This document shows, in pieces, positions 1-7,595 of a stretch of 18,942 nt of DNA. Position 1 is the stretch's first letter. Each line of letters starts with the position of its first letter. Source of the DNA: an uncultured Synergistaceae bacterium. Its GTDB lineage: Bacteria > Synergistota > Synergistia > Synergistales > Dethiosulfovibrionaceae. Where the stretch lies: NCBI GenBank assembly GCA_902489135.1, contig CABTYW010000039.1, positions 1-18,942 on the forward strand, read 5' to 3'. The translations under genes were made by a program, and so were the position numbers. The notes beneath the pieces are model-generated. The model was not told where the DNA came from. It worked only from the letters and a program-made list of their open reading frames with translations, and did not search any database.

Positions 1-629
1 CGGTTTTTGCGCTCCATGAGAGCGTCCTCTTTGCAGTCGCCGGTCACCTTCACGCGCTCCGGCTGGGCGCCGATGGCGATGAAGCGCTGCCGTTCCTCCT
101 CGGAACGCGCCATAATGAGCGTGTATCGGCCGATGACGCCGCCCCAAAAGGATTTGAATCGGTAAAACTTTTTGAAACTGCACTGGGAAAGGCGGGCGTT
201 GAGCAGAAAAGAAGGAATGCGCCTTTTTTTCAGCTGATGCAGCATCTCAGGCCAGATTTCCGTTTCTACGGAAACGAAGGCCCGGGGGCGCAGCGTGTCA
301 AGGGCGCGACGCAGGATGCTCGGAGCATCCCAGGGATAATAAATCGGCGTAATGGTTTCCCCCAACAGCTGTCCCGACATTCGGCGCCCCGTTTGAGTGA
401 CGGTGGACAGCAGCACGGGAAGGCGGGGCATCCGGGCTCTCACCTGTTCGACAAAGGGATAGGCCGACTGCACTTCGCCGACGGAAACGGCATGAACCCA
501 CAGGGCGTTTTTCGCAATGGACGGGTCATAGTGTCCATATCGTTGATCGTTGCCCTCGGTGTATTTTCTGCCGAGAAAGGGGCGCGCCGCCGTGAAAAGG
601 ACCTCTGAAAGACATCCGTAGATGGACAT
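1..629 (-). CDS. waaA: 3-deoxy-D-manno-octulosonic acid (KDO) transferase, N-terminal part (cut by window edge)
   Basis: WaaA (KdtA, GT30 family) transfers KDO from CMP-KDO to lipid IVA at the cytoplasmic face of the inner membrane. About 209 residues of the N-terminal Rossmann domain are visible; the C-terminal nucleotide-sugar-binding half lies beyond base 1. Seen motifs are HAVSVGE (residues 46-52; the Glu matches the catalytic base of the family), VETEIWPE (121-128), NARLS (144-148) and VTGDCKED (195-202). The ATG at 629 follows the kdsD stop after 2 nt, has no good Shine-Dalgarno (SD) sequence, and is probably translationally coupled to kdsD. The N-terminus before HAVSVGE is shorter than in E. 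coli and shows no clear membrane anchor. The family call is secure. Whether the enzyme adds one or more KDO residues cannot be told from this part. Confidence 0.95.
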   Translation of the reverse strand, partial: MSIYGCLSEVLFTAARPFLGRKYTEGNDQRYGHYDPSIAKNALWVHAVSVGEVQSAYPFVEQVRARMPRLPVLLSTVTQTGRRMSGQLLGETITPIYYPWDAPSILRRALDTLRPRAFVSVETEIWPEMLHQLKKRRIPSFLLNARLSQCSFKKFYRFKSFWGGVIGRYTLIMARSEEERQRFIAIGAQPERVKVTGDCKEDALMERKN

Positions 630-631
630 GG

Positions 632-1651
632 CTAGGCAATGCCGTTTTGCAGAAGTTCGTGAATGTGGACCATGCCGATGGGGCGATGGTCGCCGTCGAC
701 GACGATTAAAACGGAAATCTGCGAAGTCTCCATGGCGTGAACCGCTTCGGCGGCCAGCGCGTCGGGAGAGATGGTGTGGGGCGTGCGGATCATCACGTCG
801 CCCACGCGGTGCTCAAGACACACAATGCCGTCTTTGGCAATGAGGCGCCGAAGGTCGCCGTCGGTAAAAATCCCCGTCAGATTGCCCCGGGCGTTCACCA
901 CGGAAGTGGCGCCGTAATTCTTGCTGGTAATTTCGAACAGAGCGTCCTTGACGAGCATGGACTCGGGAACAACGGGCAGCGAACCGCTGGTGTTCATCAC
1001 GTCGCTGACGTGAAGCAGAAGCCGTTTGCCCAGTGAACCGGCAGGATGGAACAGGGCGAAATCCTCTTTTTTCAGGCCGCGGAGCGTGGTCACCATGGCA
1101 CCCAGCGCATCGCCGATGGCCAGTTGAAGCGTGGTGCTGCTGGTGGGCGCCAGGTTGAGCGGATCGGCTTCCCTTTCGATAGACGAACTCAAAAAAATGT
1201 CGGCTCCCCTCGCCAGCGGCGATTTTTCGTCACCTGAAATGGCGATAATGGGCGCGCCGATTCGGCGGAAAAAGGGCATCAAAGCCACGACTTCGGCGGT
1301 TTTTCCGCTGTTGCTGATCAGCAGGGCCACGTCTTCGTGGCGCACCATGCCCAAGTCGCCGTGCGCCGCCTCTCCGGACTGAAGAAAAAACGATGGCGTG
1401 CCCAGAGAAGACAGCGTCGCCGCGACTTTGCGGCCGATATGGCCGGCCTTGCCGATGCCCGACACCACAATTCGGCCTTTGCAGGCTTCCACGAGGCGCG
1501 CCGCCCCCACCAGTTCCATGCCCAAGCGGTCAGCCGCGCGAATGAGCTCTTCAGCTTCATGGCGCAGAACTTCGCGGCCCGTTTTCAACAGTTGGTCGTC
1601 CGACAGCGCTTCCGGCTTCCGGTCGGACGGCAACGTCATTTTCTTTGTCAT
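632..1651 (-). CDS. kdsD: Arabinose-5-phosphate isomerase (SIS + two CBS domains)
   Basis: KdsD interconverts ribulose-5-phosphate and arabinose-5-phosphate, the first committed step of KDO synthesis in the cytosol. The 339-residue product has a SIS sugar-isomerase domain (about 45-180) with SGIGKAGHIG (64-73) and GEAAHGDLG (93-101). It continues with FHPAG (201-205, whose His matches the E. coli active-site His193) and two CBS domains (about 215-275 and 284-335). The length is close to E. coli KdsD (328). I chose the ATG at 1651, which overlaps the kdsA stop as ATGA. An in-frame GTG three codons upstream (1660) is possible but adds only MRT. The nearly identical paralogue KpsF/GutQ has the same architecture, but its place beside kdsA and waaA argues for the KDO pathway. 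Confidence 0.95.
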   Translation of the reverse strand: MTKKMTLPSDRKPEALSDDQLLKTGREVLRHEAEELIRAADRLGMELVGAARLVEACKGRIVVSGIGKAGHIGRKVAATLSSLGTPSFFLQSGEAAHGDLGMVRHEDVALLISNSGKTAEVVALMPFFRRIGAPIIAISGDEKSPLARGADIFLSSSIEREADPLNLAPTSSTTLQLAIGDALGAMVTTLRGLKKEDFALFHPAGSLGKRLLLHVSDVMNTSGSLPVVPESMLVKDALFEITSKNYGATSVVNARGNLTGIFTDGDLRRLIAKDGIVCLEHRVGDVMIRTPHTISPDALAAEAVHAMETSQISVLIVVDGDHRPIGMVHIHELLQNGIA

Positions 1652-2499
1652 TGTTCGCACCAGTCCATGGTGATCGCACCCAAGCCCGATCTGACCGTTC
1701 CGTCAATGGCCGCCGCCTGTTTGAGAAAAAATTCCAGCTTCTCGAGGGGCACCATGTTCGGCCCGTCGCTCAGCGCCTTTTCAGGGTTTGGGTGAACTTC
1801 CATAAACAGAGCGTCCACACCGATAGCCAGCGCCGCGCGCGCCAGCGGCAAAGTGAAGCGCCGGTCGCCGCCCGACCTGTTGCCCATGCCGCCGGGCATC
1901 TGAACGCTGTGCGTGGCGTCAAAGACTATGGGAGCTCCCAATGAACGCATAATCACCAGCGAGCGCATGTCCACCACCAGCTGATTGTAGCCCATGGAGG
2001 TGCCCCGTTCGCACAGCATCACCCGGTCGTTCCCGCTGTCCTGAAGCTTCCCCAGCACTGACTTCATGTCCCAGGGCGATAAAAACTGGGCTTTTTTGAC
2101 GTTGATGACTCGCCCGGTTTTTGCGGCGGCCGTCAGCAGATCGGTTTGCCGGCACAGAAAGGCGGGAATTTGAAGAACATCCACCACCTCAGCAGCTCTT
2201 TGGGCTTGCCACGGTTCGTGAATATCCGTCAGCACGGGCACGTCCAGCTGCGATTTTATTTCGGCCAGCCACTGAAGTCCCCGATCTATCCCGGGACCGC
2301 GCGGGCTGGAGATGGACGTGCGGTTGGCCTTGTCGAAGGACGCCTTAAAAATGTAATTCATGCCGCAGGCGCGGCACAGCTCTTTCGCCCTTTTCCCCAC
2401 CTCAAGTCCCAGTTCAAGGCTCTCGAGGGTGCATGGGCCGGCAATCACCGTCAGTCGATTGCCGCCGATTTCAAAATCGGCAACTTTTATTTTCTTCAT
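1648..2499 (-). CDS. kdsA: KDO-8-phosphate synthase, metal-dependent type
   Basis: KdsA condenses phosphoenolpyruvate with arabinose-5-phosphate to KDO-8-phosphate in the cytosol. The 283-residue TIM-barrel protein carries FKASFDKANR (51-60), RGPG (67-70), TDIHEP (91-96), RQTDL (117-121) and INVKK (132-136). Cys23 in AGPC replaces the Asn of the metal-independent E. coli enzyme. With His197, Glu234 and Asp245 it completes the Cys-His-Glu-Asp metal site known from Aquifex KdsA, so I infer a metalloenzyme. The open frame extends back to 2589, but an AGGAG 9 nt before the ATG at 2499 and the family length (E. coli 284) fix the start there. The stop overlaps the kdsD start; lpxK ends 38 nt upstream. 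Confidence 0.96.
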   Translation of the reverse strand: MKKIKVADFEIGGNRLTVIAGPCTLESLELGLEVGKRAKELCRACGMNYIFKASFDKANRTSISSPRGPGIDRGLQWLAEIKSQLDVPVLTDIHEPWQAQRAAEVVDVLQIPAFLCRQTDLLTAAAKTGRVINVKKAQFLSPWDMKSVLGKLQDSGNDRVMLCERGTSMGYNQLVVDMRSLVIMRSLGAPIVFDATHSVQMPGGMGNRSGGDRRFTLPLARAALAIGVDALFMEVHPNPEKALSDGPNMVPLEKLEFFLKQAAAIDGTVRSGLGAITMDWCEQ

Positions 2500-2508
2500 G
2501 GGCCTCAT

Positions 2509-2513
2509 CTCCT
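2509..2513 (-). promoter_or_regulatory. Ribosome binding site that sets the kdsA start
   Basis: AGGAG on the minus strand lies 9 nt before the ATG at 2499. It abuts an upstream in-frame ATG at 2508, which is too close to be served by it, so 2499 is preferred over 2508 and over the far upstream start at 2589. Confidence 0.75.
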
Positions 2514-2537
2514 GATTTTCCGAATAGGCGGTCCCTT

Positions 2538-4763
2538 TTAAAGCAGGGTGATTTTCAGCCTGTCGTAAAGGGCGCATTTTTTCTTCCATCCCAGCTCCCG
2601 GGCGGCAAAAGCGATGACCGCGTCGAGAGCGCCCGAGCGGCCGAGACGTTTCTTTCCGGCCTCTCCCATGGCGGCAAGCTTTTCGGAGTTGCCGAGAAGC
2701 TCCAGCGCCGCATCGGCCAGCGCCTGAGGCGCTGCGTCCACCAGAAGTTCCGAATCGCCCAAAAGCTTTTTCTGGACAAATTTTCCTTTCTCTTTAATGG
2801 ACAGCACGGGAATTCCCATGCCGGCGCACACTTGATTGGCCGTGCCGGCAAGGCCCAAAAGAAGTTCGGCGCCGACAGCGGCCGAGGCAACATCTTTGCG
2901 CGAAACACGCAGTTTCAATGCGCCGCGGCTTAAAAAATTGCCGTCGAAATCCCAGCCCACGGCCGAGGCCGCAAGCTCGTCGACGTCAATGCTGGGAGCG
3001 GCCACCATCACTGCGGAAATGGGGCATTTCTCCGACAGCAGCAACAAAGCTTGCAGCAGAAGGTTCAAATCCCTGTAGGCCCGGCTGCGGCTTCCGGGCA
3101 GAACAAGAATTCTCCGTCCTTCACTCCACAAAGGCGCTCCCGCGCCCCGGTCTCCGAGAAGATCCATAATGGGATTGCCTTCAAAAACGGCGTCCACACC
3201 GTTCTTTCGAAGCTCGCGGGCGGTGGCTTCGTCGCGCGTCCAAACTTTCTTTGCGCCCCAACGGAAAAGGAAACTCTCCAGTCTCCAGTGACCGCTGATA
3301 AACTGCGTTTTTGCCGTGGCGATAAGCAACGTTTTTTTGCTCTGTCCCCAAAGGGCGTTGCACAGCAGATAAGCATCGCCGACGCAAAGGACGGTGCGGC
3401 AGCGCGTGCGTATCTTCTGCCAGCAACGCAGCTGGTCGCGCACGTGTTTCAGAAGGCCGGCGCGCAGCTCGCGCAGAAGATCTCTGAAATGATATTTGAT
3501 GATGCCGCCCGTAGGGGACGTGCTTAAAGGCGGCAAAATGGCGATGCCCTTTTCTTCGTAAGGCCTGCCCTTCCCCACTAAGGGAAAGGCACCCACGGCG
3601 GCGGAGGGAAAGGCGCAGCGAAGCTTGGCAGCGAGTTTGACGCCCATGGCGTCTTCGCCGTAGCCGTTGGAAGCCACAATCAAATGGGGGCGAAGAAATT
3701 CCGTGACGACCTTCCAGAAGCGCCGCTCCTCGTCGATTTGAGCGGCAATGCGCGGCACATAAAGAGGCATCCCGGGGACATAGCCCGACGGCAGATTGTA
3801 GATGTCCTTTTCAGTGCAGCACAACGCTTCGCAGTTCGCGGCGCGGGCCGCGGCTTCAATGCGCTCGAGCTCATCGCTTTTGTAGCAATGATGGTCTTTG
3901 AACTCAACGGCGGTGCGAAGTTCGTTGCCGCACGCCTTTGCCGTTCGGTAAAAGCTTTTCGGGTTGCCGATGCCGGAGAAGACCGCCAAAGCCGCGCCGC
4001 GCACCTCCCCATGGGGAATGAAGCGGCGGCCGTCCCAGCGATGCCATTGCGCCGCCCCCAGATGGGAACAGAAAATACGCTCCTCGGGCACCCAACGACT
4101 GATCTTTTTTTTCAGCGCCGCCAAACTTTCGGGCGACGTCTGATCGGCCTTTGAAATCACCACGATATGGGCTCTGGAAAGCGCATCGGGCGCCTCGCGA
4201 AGGGTACCGCCGGGAATGATCAGCCCGTTCCCGAAGGGACAGATGGCATCCACCAGCACAATGTCCAGATCCCGCGCCATTTTTCTGTGCTGAAAGGCGT
4301 CGTCGGCAATGACGACGTCGAGGCTGAAGCTCCTCAGCGCCTCAATGTCGGCGCAGCGATCGCGCGAAACGGCAATGGGGATTTCCGGCAGGCGCCCCGA
4401 GAGAAGCAGGGGTTCGTCGCTGACCACCGTGCGGTCGGCATTGCCTCCCAAAATCACTACGGGACGCGACGTTTTGCCGCCGTAACCGCGGCTGATGATG
4501 CCGGGCTTCAGTCCGCAGCGGCAGAAATGTTTTGTGACGTACTCCACGAAGGGCGTCTTGTTGGTGCCGCCGGTGGTAATGTTGCCGATGCTGATGACGG
4601 GCAGGGGCATCTCTTCGGAAATAAAGAGGCCGTGGTCATAGCAGAAGCGCCCCCCGCGCACCACCAGCGCCCCCAGCCAGCTCAACGGGGTCAGGATCAC
4701 CCACGGCGAGAGTTTCGACTCGCCCCGGGTAAACGAGAGGTAGGATTTCGTCAGGCTGTTCAT
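2538..4763 (-). CDS. lpxK: Tetraacyldisaccharide 4'-kinase LpxK fused to an LpxB-like glycosyltransferase domain
   Basis: This is a 741-residue protein, more than twice the usual LpxK length (about 330). Residues 1-358 are LpxK, which phosphorylates the 4'-position of the lipid A disaccharide at the inner membrane. They show a hydrophobic N-terminal stretch (about 20-35), a P-loop GNITTGGTNKT (60-70), SRGYGG (91-96), DDAFQH (154-159), PGGTLRE (184-190) and TEKD (317-320). Residues 361-741 form a GT-B-like domain of the LpxB-related kind: SNGYGED (365-371), VGKGRPYEE (396-404), VGDAYLL (461-467), ATAKTQF (482-488), EGNPIMD (528-534), LPGSR (555-559) and GLAGTANQ (637-644). From memory it resembles the uncharacterised TIGR03492 family of cyanobacteria and Deinococcus. 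The frame is continuous through the junction near 3683. The P-loop has Asn68 where family members usually have Gly. The ATG overlaps the msbA stop (ATGA). Confidence 0.92.
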   Translation of the reverse strand: MNSLTKSYLSFTRGESKLSPWVILTPLSWLGALVVRGGRFCYDHGLFISEEMPLPVISIGNITTGGTNKTPFVEYVTKHFCRCGLKPGIISRGYGGKTSRPVVILGGNADRTVVSDEPLLLSGRLPEIPIAVSRDRCADIEALRSFSLDVVIADDAFQHRKMARDLDIVLVDAICPFGNGLIIPGGTLREAPDALSRAHIVVISKADQTSPESLAALKKKISRWVPEERIFCSHLGAAQWHRWDGRRFIPHGEVRGAALAVFSGIGNPKSFYRTAKACGNELRTAVEFKDHHCYKSDELERIEAAARAANCEALCCTEKDIYNLPSGYVPGMPLYVPRIAAQIDEERRFWKVVTEFLRPHLIVASNGYGEDAMGVKLAAKLRCAFPSAAVGAFPLVGKGRPYEEKGIAILPPLSTSPTGGIIKYHFRDLLRELRAGLLKHVRDQLRCWQKIRTRCRTVLCVGDAYLLCNALWGQSKKTLLIATAKTQFISGHWRLESFLFRWGAKKVWTRDEATARELRKNGVDAVFEGNPIMDLLGDRGAGAPLWSEGRRILVLPGSRSRAYRDLNLLLQALLLLSEKCPISAVMVAAPSIDVDELAASAVGWDFDGNFLSRGALKLRVSRKDVASAAVGAELLLGLAGTANQVCAGMGIPVLSIKEKGKFVQKKLLGDSELLVDAAPQALADAALELLGNSEKLAAMGEAGKKRLGRSGALDAVIAFAARELGWKKKCALYDRLKITLL

Positions 4764-6505
4764 GGCTGCCGTACTCCGTACTGAAGCGAAAAGAGTTTCT
4801 GGTAGGCGCCTTTTTTGCGAAGAAGTTCCTCATGACGCCCCTCTTCAACGATGCGCCCATTTTCGAGGTAGAGAATTCGATCGGCGTTGATAATCGTTGA
4901 AAGCCTGTGGGCAATAATAAAGGACGTGCGCCCCGTCATGGCCTGGTCCATGGCGCTTTGAATCTGCCGTTCCACGGCGGCGTCCAGCGACGAAGTCGCC
5001 TCGTCAAGGATGATAATCCGCGGATTTCTGATGACGGCGCGGGCAATGGCAATGCGCTGTCTCTGTCCGCCGCTGAGCGTTACGCCGCGAATTCCCACTT
5101 CCGTGTCGTACCCCCCGGGAAGGCTCCTGATAAATCCGGAGATGTCGGCGATGCTCGCGGCCCTTTCAATCTCTTCAGCCGTTCCGTTATAGCCGTAAGA
5201 GATGTTGAAGGCGATGCTGCCCTTCATCAGCACGGGATCCTGGGGCACAACGCCGATTCGCTGCCGAAGGGTTTTAAGATCGACGGTTCTCAGATCGTAG
5301 CCGTCCACAGTCACTTTTCCGCGCTGCGGGTCATAAAAGCGCTGAATCAGATCCACCAGCGTCGATTTTCCCGTTCCCGTGGTGCCCACAATGGCGATTT
5401 TCTCGCCGGGACGAACGTTCAGGTTCAGGCCCCTGAGAATCCACTGCTCCGGTTCGTAGGCAAACCATACGTCCTCAAAGGCCACTTCGCCGCGCAGGTG
5501 GTTCAGTTTTACGGCGCCGGACGGCGTAACCACCCGGTCCTGATTGTCCAGAAGTCCGAAAATGCGCTCCGCCGCCGCAAAGCCGAACTGCAGCTGGCTG
5601 ACCGCTCGAGTGAAGTTATTGATGGGCGACGCCAGGAATCCCAGCGAACCGAGAAAGGCGATGAGTTCGCCCGGCGTCATGCGGTCAGCGAGAACCTGTC
5701 GGCCGCCCAGCCAAAGGATCAGCGCCAGGGCCGTGATGAGCAGAATTTCGACGGCGCCGTTGAGCAGCGCGTTGACTTGAATGCCCTGGACTATAACGTC
5801 GAAATTTTGCTGATTGCTCTTTTTAAAACGCTCCAATTCCAGTTCTTCCGTGGCAAAGGCGCGGACAATGCGGATGGCCGAAAGGGCCTCCTCGGCCACG
5901 GCCGAGAGGTCGGCGACGCGCTGCTGCATTCCCCGTCCCACTTTTCTGAGAGTCTCGGAAGCTCTTTTCAGCACAAGCACCACCAGCGGCAAAATGAAAA
6001 GCGTGTACAGCATCAGCCGCCAGTTGAGATAGAGACAGTATCCCAGCATGGCTGCGCAGGAAACGCCCTGAATGACGAGATCCACGGCCACGGTGCTCAC
6101 TGTCGTCTGAAGCATATTGGCGTCGTTGGTGACCCGCGACAGCAGCTCTCCCACTCTTTTGTCGTTGATGAACTTCAGCGAAAGGGTCTGAAGATGGGCG
6201 TAGGCGGCAACTCGAAGGTCCATGACGATTTTCTGCCCCACCCATCCCATGAGATACTTTTGACCGTAGGTAAAGCCGGCTTTGAGAACGAAAAGTACGA
6301 CCAGCCCCGCCACCAGCAGATTGAGCATGAAATATTCCTTGCGGATCAGCACGCCGTCCACCACGTTTTTCATGAGCCAGGCGGGAATGGCGGCGCAAAT
6401 TCCCGCGCCAACCATGCAGATCAGAGCCGCGCCCATTTTTCCATGGTAGGGTTTCAGTAGCGCCACAAGGCGGCGGGAAAGCGAACGCTTGTTATTTTGT
6501 TTCAT
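4760..6505 (-). CDS. msbA: Lipid A export ATP-binding/permease protein MsbA (ABC exporter)
   Basis: MsbA flips core-lipid A across the inner membrane using ATP. The 581-residue half-transporter has a six-helix transmembrane domain (about 20-310) and one nucleotide-binding domain. The latter shows Walker A GTTGTGKST (374-382), Q-loop Gln422 in VPQDP, signature LSGGQRQR (477-484), Walker B IIILDE (497-502) and H-loop His533 in IAHRL. The length matches E. coli MsbA (582). By sequence alone other homodimeric multidrug exporters look alike; the place between lpxB-type genes and lpxK makes MsbA the best call. The ATG lies inside the end of the upstream gene (14 bp overlap) and the stop overlaps the lpxK ATG. 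Confidence 0.92.
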   Translation of the reverse strand: MKQNNKRSLSRRLVALLKPYHGKMGAALICMVGAGICAAIPAWLMKNVVDGVLIRKEYFMLNLLVAGLVVLFVLKAGFTYGQKYLMGWVGQKIVMDLRVAAYAHLQTLSLKFINDKRVGELLSRVTNDANMLQTTVSTVAVDLVIQGVSCAAMLGYCLYLNWRLMLYTLFILPLVVLVLKRASETLRKVGRGMQQRVADLSAVAEEALSAIRIVRAFATEELELERFKKSNQQNFDVIVQGIQVNALLNGAVEILLITALALILWLGGRQVLADRMTPGELIAFLGSLGFLASPINNFTRAVSQLQFGFAAAERIFGLLDNQDRVVTPSGAVKLNHLRGEVAFEDVWFAYEPEQWILRGLNLNVRPGEKIAIVGTTGTGKSTLVDLIQRFYDPQRGKVTVDGYDLRTVDLKTLRQRIGVVPQDPVLMKGSIAFNISYGYNGTAEEIERAASIADISGFIRSLPGGYDTEVGIRGVTLSGGQRQRIAIARAVIRNPRIIILDEATSSLDAAVERQIQSAMDQAMTGRTSFIIAHRLSTIINADRILYLENGRIVEEGRHEELLRKKGAYQKLFSLQYGVRQP

Positions 6506-7595
6506 ACCCCGCCGTCACCCCTTCAATAATGCGGCAAATCCTTTCCGCAGCTCCGGGTGTCACCTCCGAAGCCAGTTCGTGAAACTTGCGTTTTTGACGT
6601 TCCCGCGCCTCGCCATCGGACAACAGACTGACCACGGCTTCGGCAATTCCATCGCCGCTGTAGTCGCCGATGAGCTCAGGAACCACACTTCGGTGTGCCA
6701 GACGGTTCGGCCATGAAGTTTTGCCTATGTATTGCGGAATTTTCGCTCTGATGATTTTTTCTCGCAGCGCCGCACCGAACCACGGAATCTTGTCGATCAT
6801 GCCGACAATACCAGAGAGCGGAAGCTCTCTGAGAAATGAGAAAGGAAGAAGAACCATAAAGGGCTTTTCGCAGTACATCAGCTCCAGGTTGTTCGTTCCC
6901 GGCTGAGTCAGCGCAAGATCGGCGCCGGCAATGCCCGAGGCCGTTTCGCCTGTCCATGTGCCGAACCCCGCCCGCTGCCATTGCTCCGTCTCCCACGGTT
7001 CGGCAAAGGGCGAAAGCAGGACGCGAAGCTCCACCAGCGGCTCTCGCTTTCCAATTTCGCCGCGAACCTCGCGGAGCAACGGGAGCACCTTGCGGCGAAT
7101 GTTGGGGCGGCTGCCCGGAAATACGGCAACGCGCTTTCCCTGCGGCGCGCTCCAGAGACTTTCTTCCGCCGGGGCGATGCTGTCGAGGACCAGATCGCCG
7201 ACCACTTCAAGGTTTTCGCAGCTGAACAGGCCACGACGTGACGTCAGAACTTTGCAGCACCGCTTCATGCCCTTTTTCAGGCCGTAGGAATAGCACAGAA
7301 GGGGCGCCCTTTGTCTCCAGGCCAGCCAGCGTCCGAACAGAAGGTCGCCGCCCAGCTGAAGAACCGCGTCATAGTGCCTTTTATGCAAAAAACATTTCAG
7401 GGCGTCCCAGGCGCTGCCGTGAAGGAAAATATCGGCGGGAAGTCCCGCCAGCGCTTCAAGTTCGCGGCCGGAAGCGTAGGGACAGGGCAGAAGATGGACG
7501 TCCACGTCCCACTTCCGGCGATGGGCTTCCAGGAGAAGAGGACGGCACCAGCCCCAGACCTCTCCGGGACCGTTGGCCAAAAACGCCGCCTTCAT
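6492..7595 (-). CDS. LpxB-related glycosyltransferase-like protein, function unknown
   Basis: A 367-residue, apparently soluble protein with a GT-B-like layout distantly related to lipid A disaccharide synthase. Motifs seen are FLANGPGEVWGW (5-16), LLPCPYASGRE (35-45), QLGGDLLFGR (80-89), VVGDLVLD (131-138), FPGSRPNIR (159-167) and TQPGTNNLELM (230-240). The FPGSR and the PGT.N.E region match LpxB landmarks. The N-terminus lacks the GELSGD and SPDFHIP signatures found in the true LpxB encoded next door. From memory, a cyanobacterial family annotated as LpxB-like starts with the same NGPGEV motif. The substrate is unknown; a sugar transfer to lipid A or another envelope lipid is an inference from the operon. 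The ATG overlaps the lpxB stop (ATGA); a weak GGTG precedes it. Confidence 0.85.
   Translation of the reverse strand: MKAAFLANGPGEVWGWCRPLLLEAHRRKWDVDVHLLPCPYASGRELEALAGLPADIFLHGSAWDALKCFLHKRHYDAVLQLGGDLLFGRWLAWRQRAPLLCYSYGLKKGMKRCCKVLTSRRGLFSCENLEVVGDLVLDSIAPAEESLWSAPQGKRVAVFPGSRPNIRRKVLPLLREVRGEIGKREPLVELRVLLSPFAEPWETEQWQRAGFGTWTGETASGIAGADLALTQPGTNNLELMYCEKPFMVLLPFSFLRELPLSGIVGMIDKIPWFGAALREKIIRAKIPQYIGKTSWPNRLAHRSVVPELIGDYSGDGIAEAVVSLLSDGEARERQKRKFHELASEVTPGAAERICRIIEGVTAGYETK

Noticed and set aside
237..608. Plus-strand open frame opposite waaA
   Set aside because: The minus-strand frame across the same bases encodes clear WaaA motifs through the window edge; the plus-strand product has none.
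3600..3760. lpxK as two separate genes joined by a sequencing error
   Set aside because: The frame is continuous, no stop or start signal with SD lies at the junction, and both domains are intact, so a true fusion is the simpler reading. Read-level data were not available to me.
4907..6460. Long plus-strand open frame (517 codons)
   Set aside because: It is antisense to msbA, whose ABC motifs are complete. The plus-strand translation is low in complexity, rich in His, Arg and Gly, and shows no domain. It is a shadow of GC-rich codon use.
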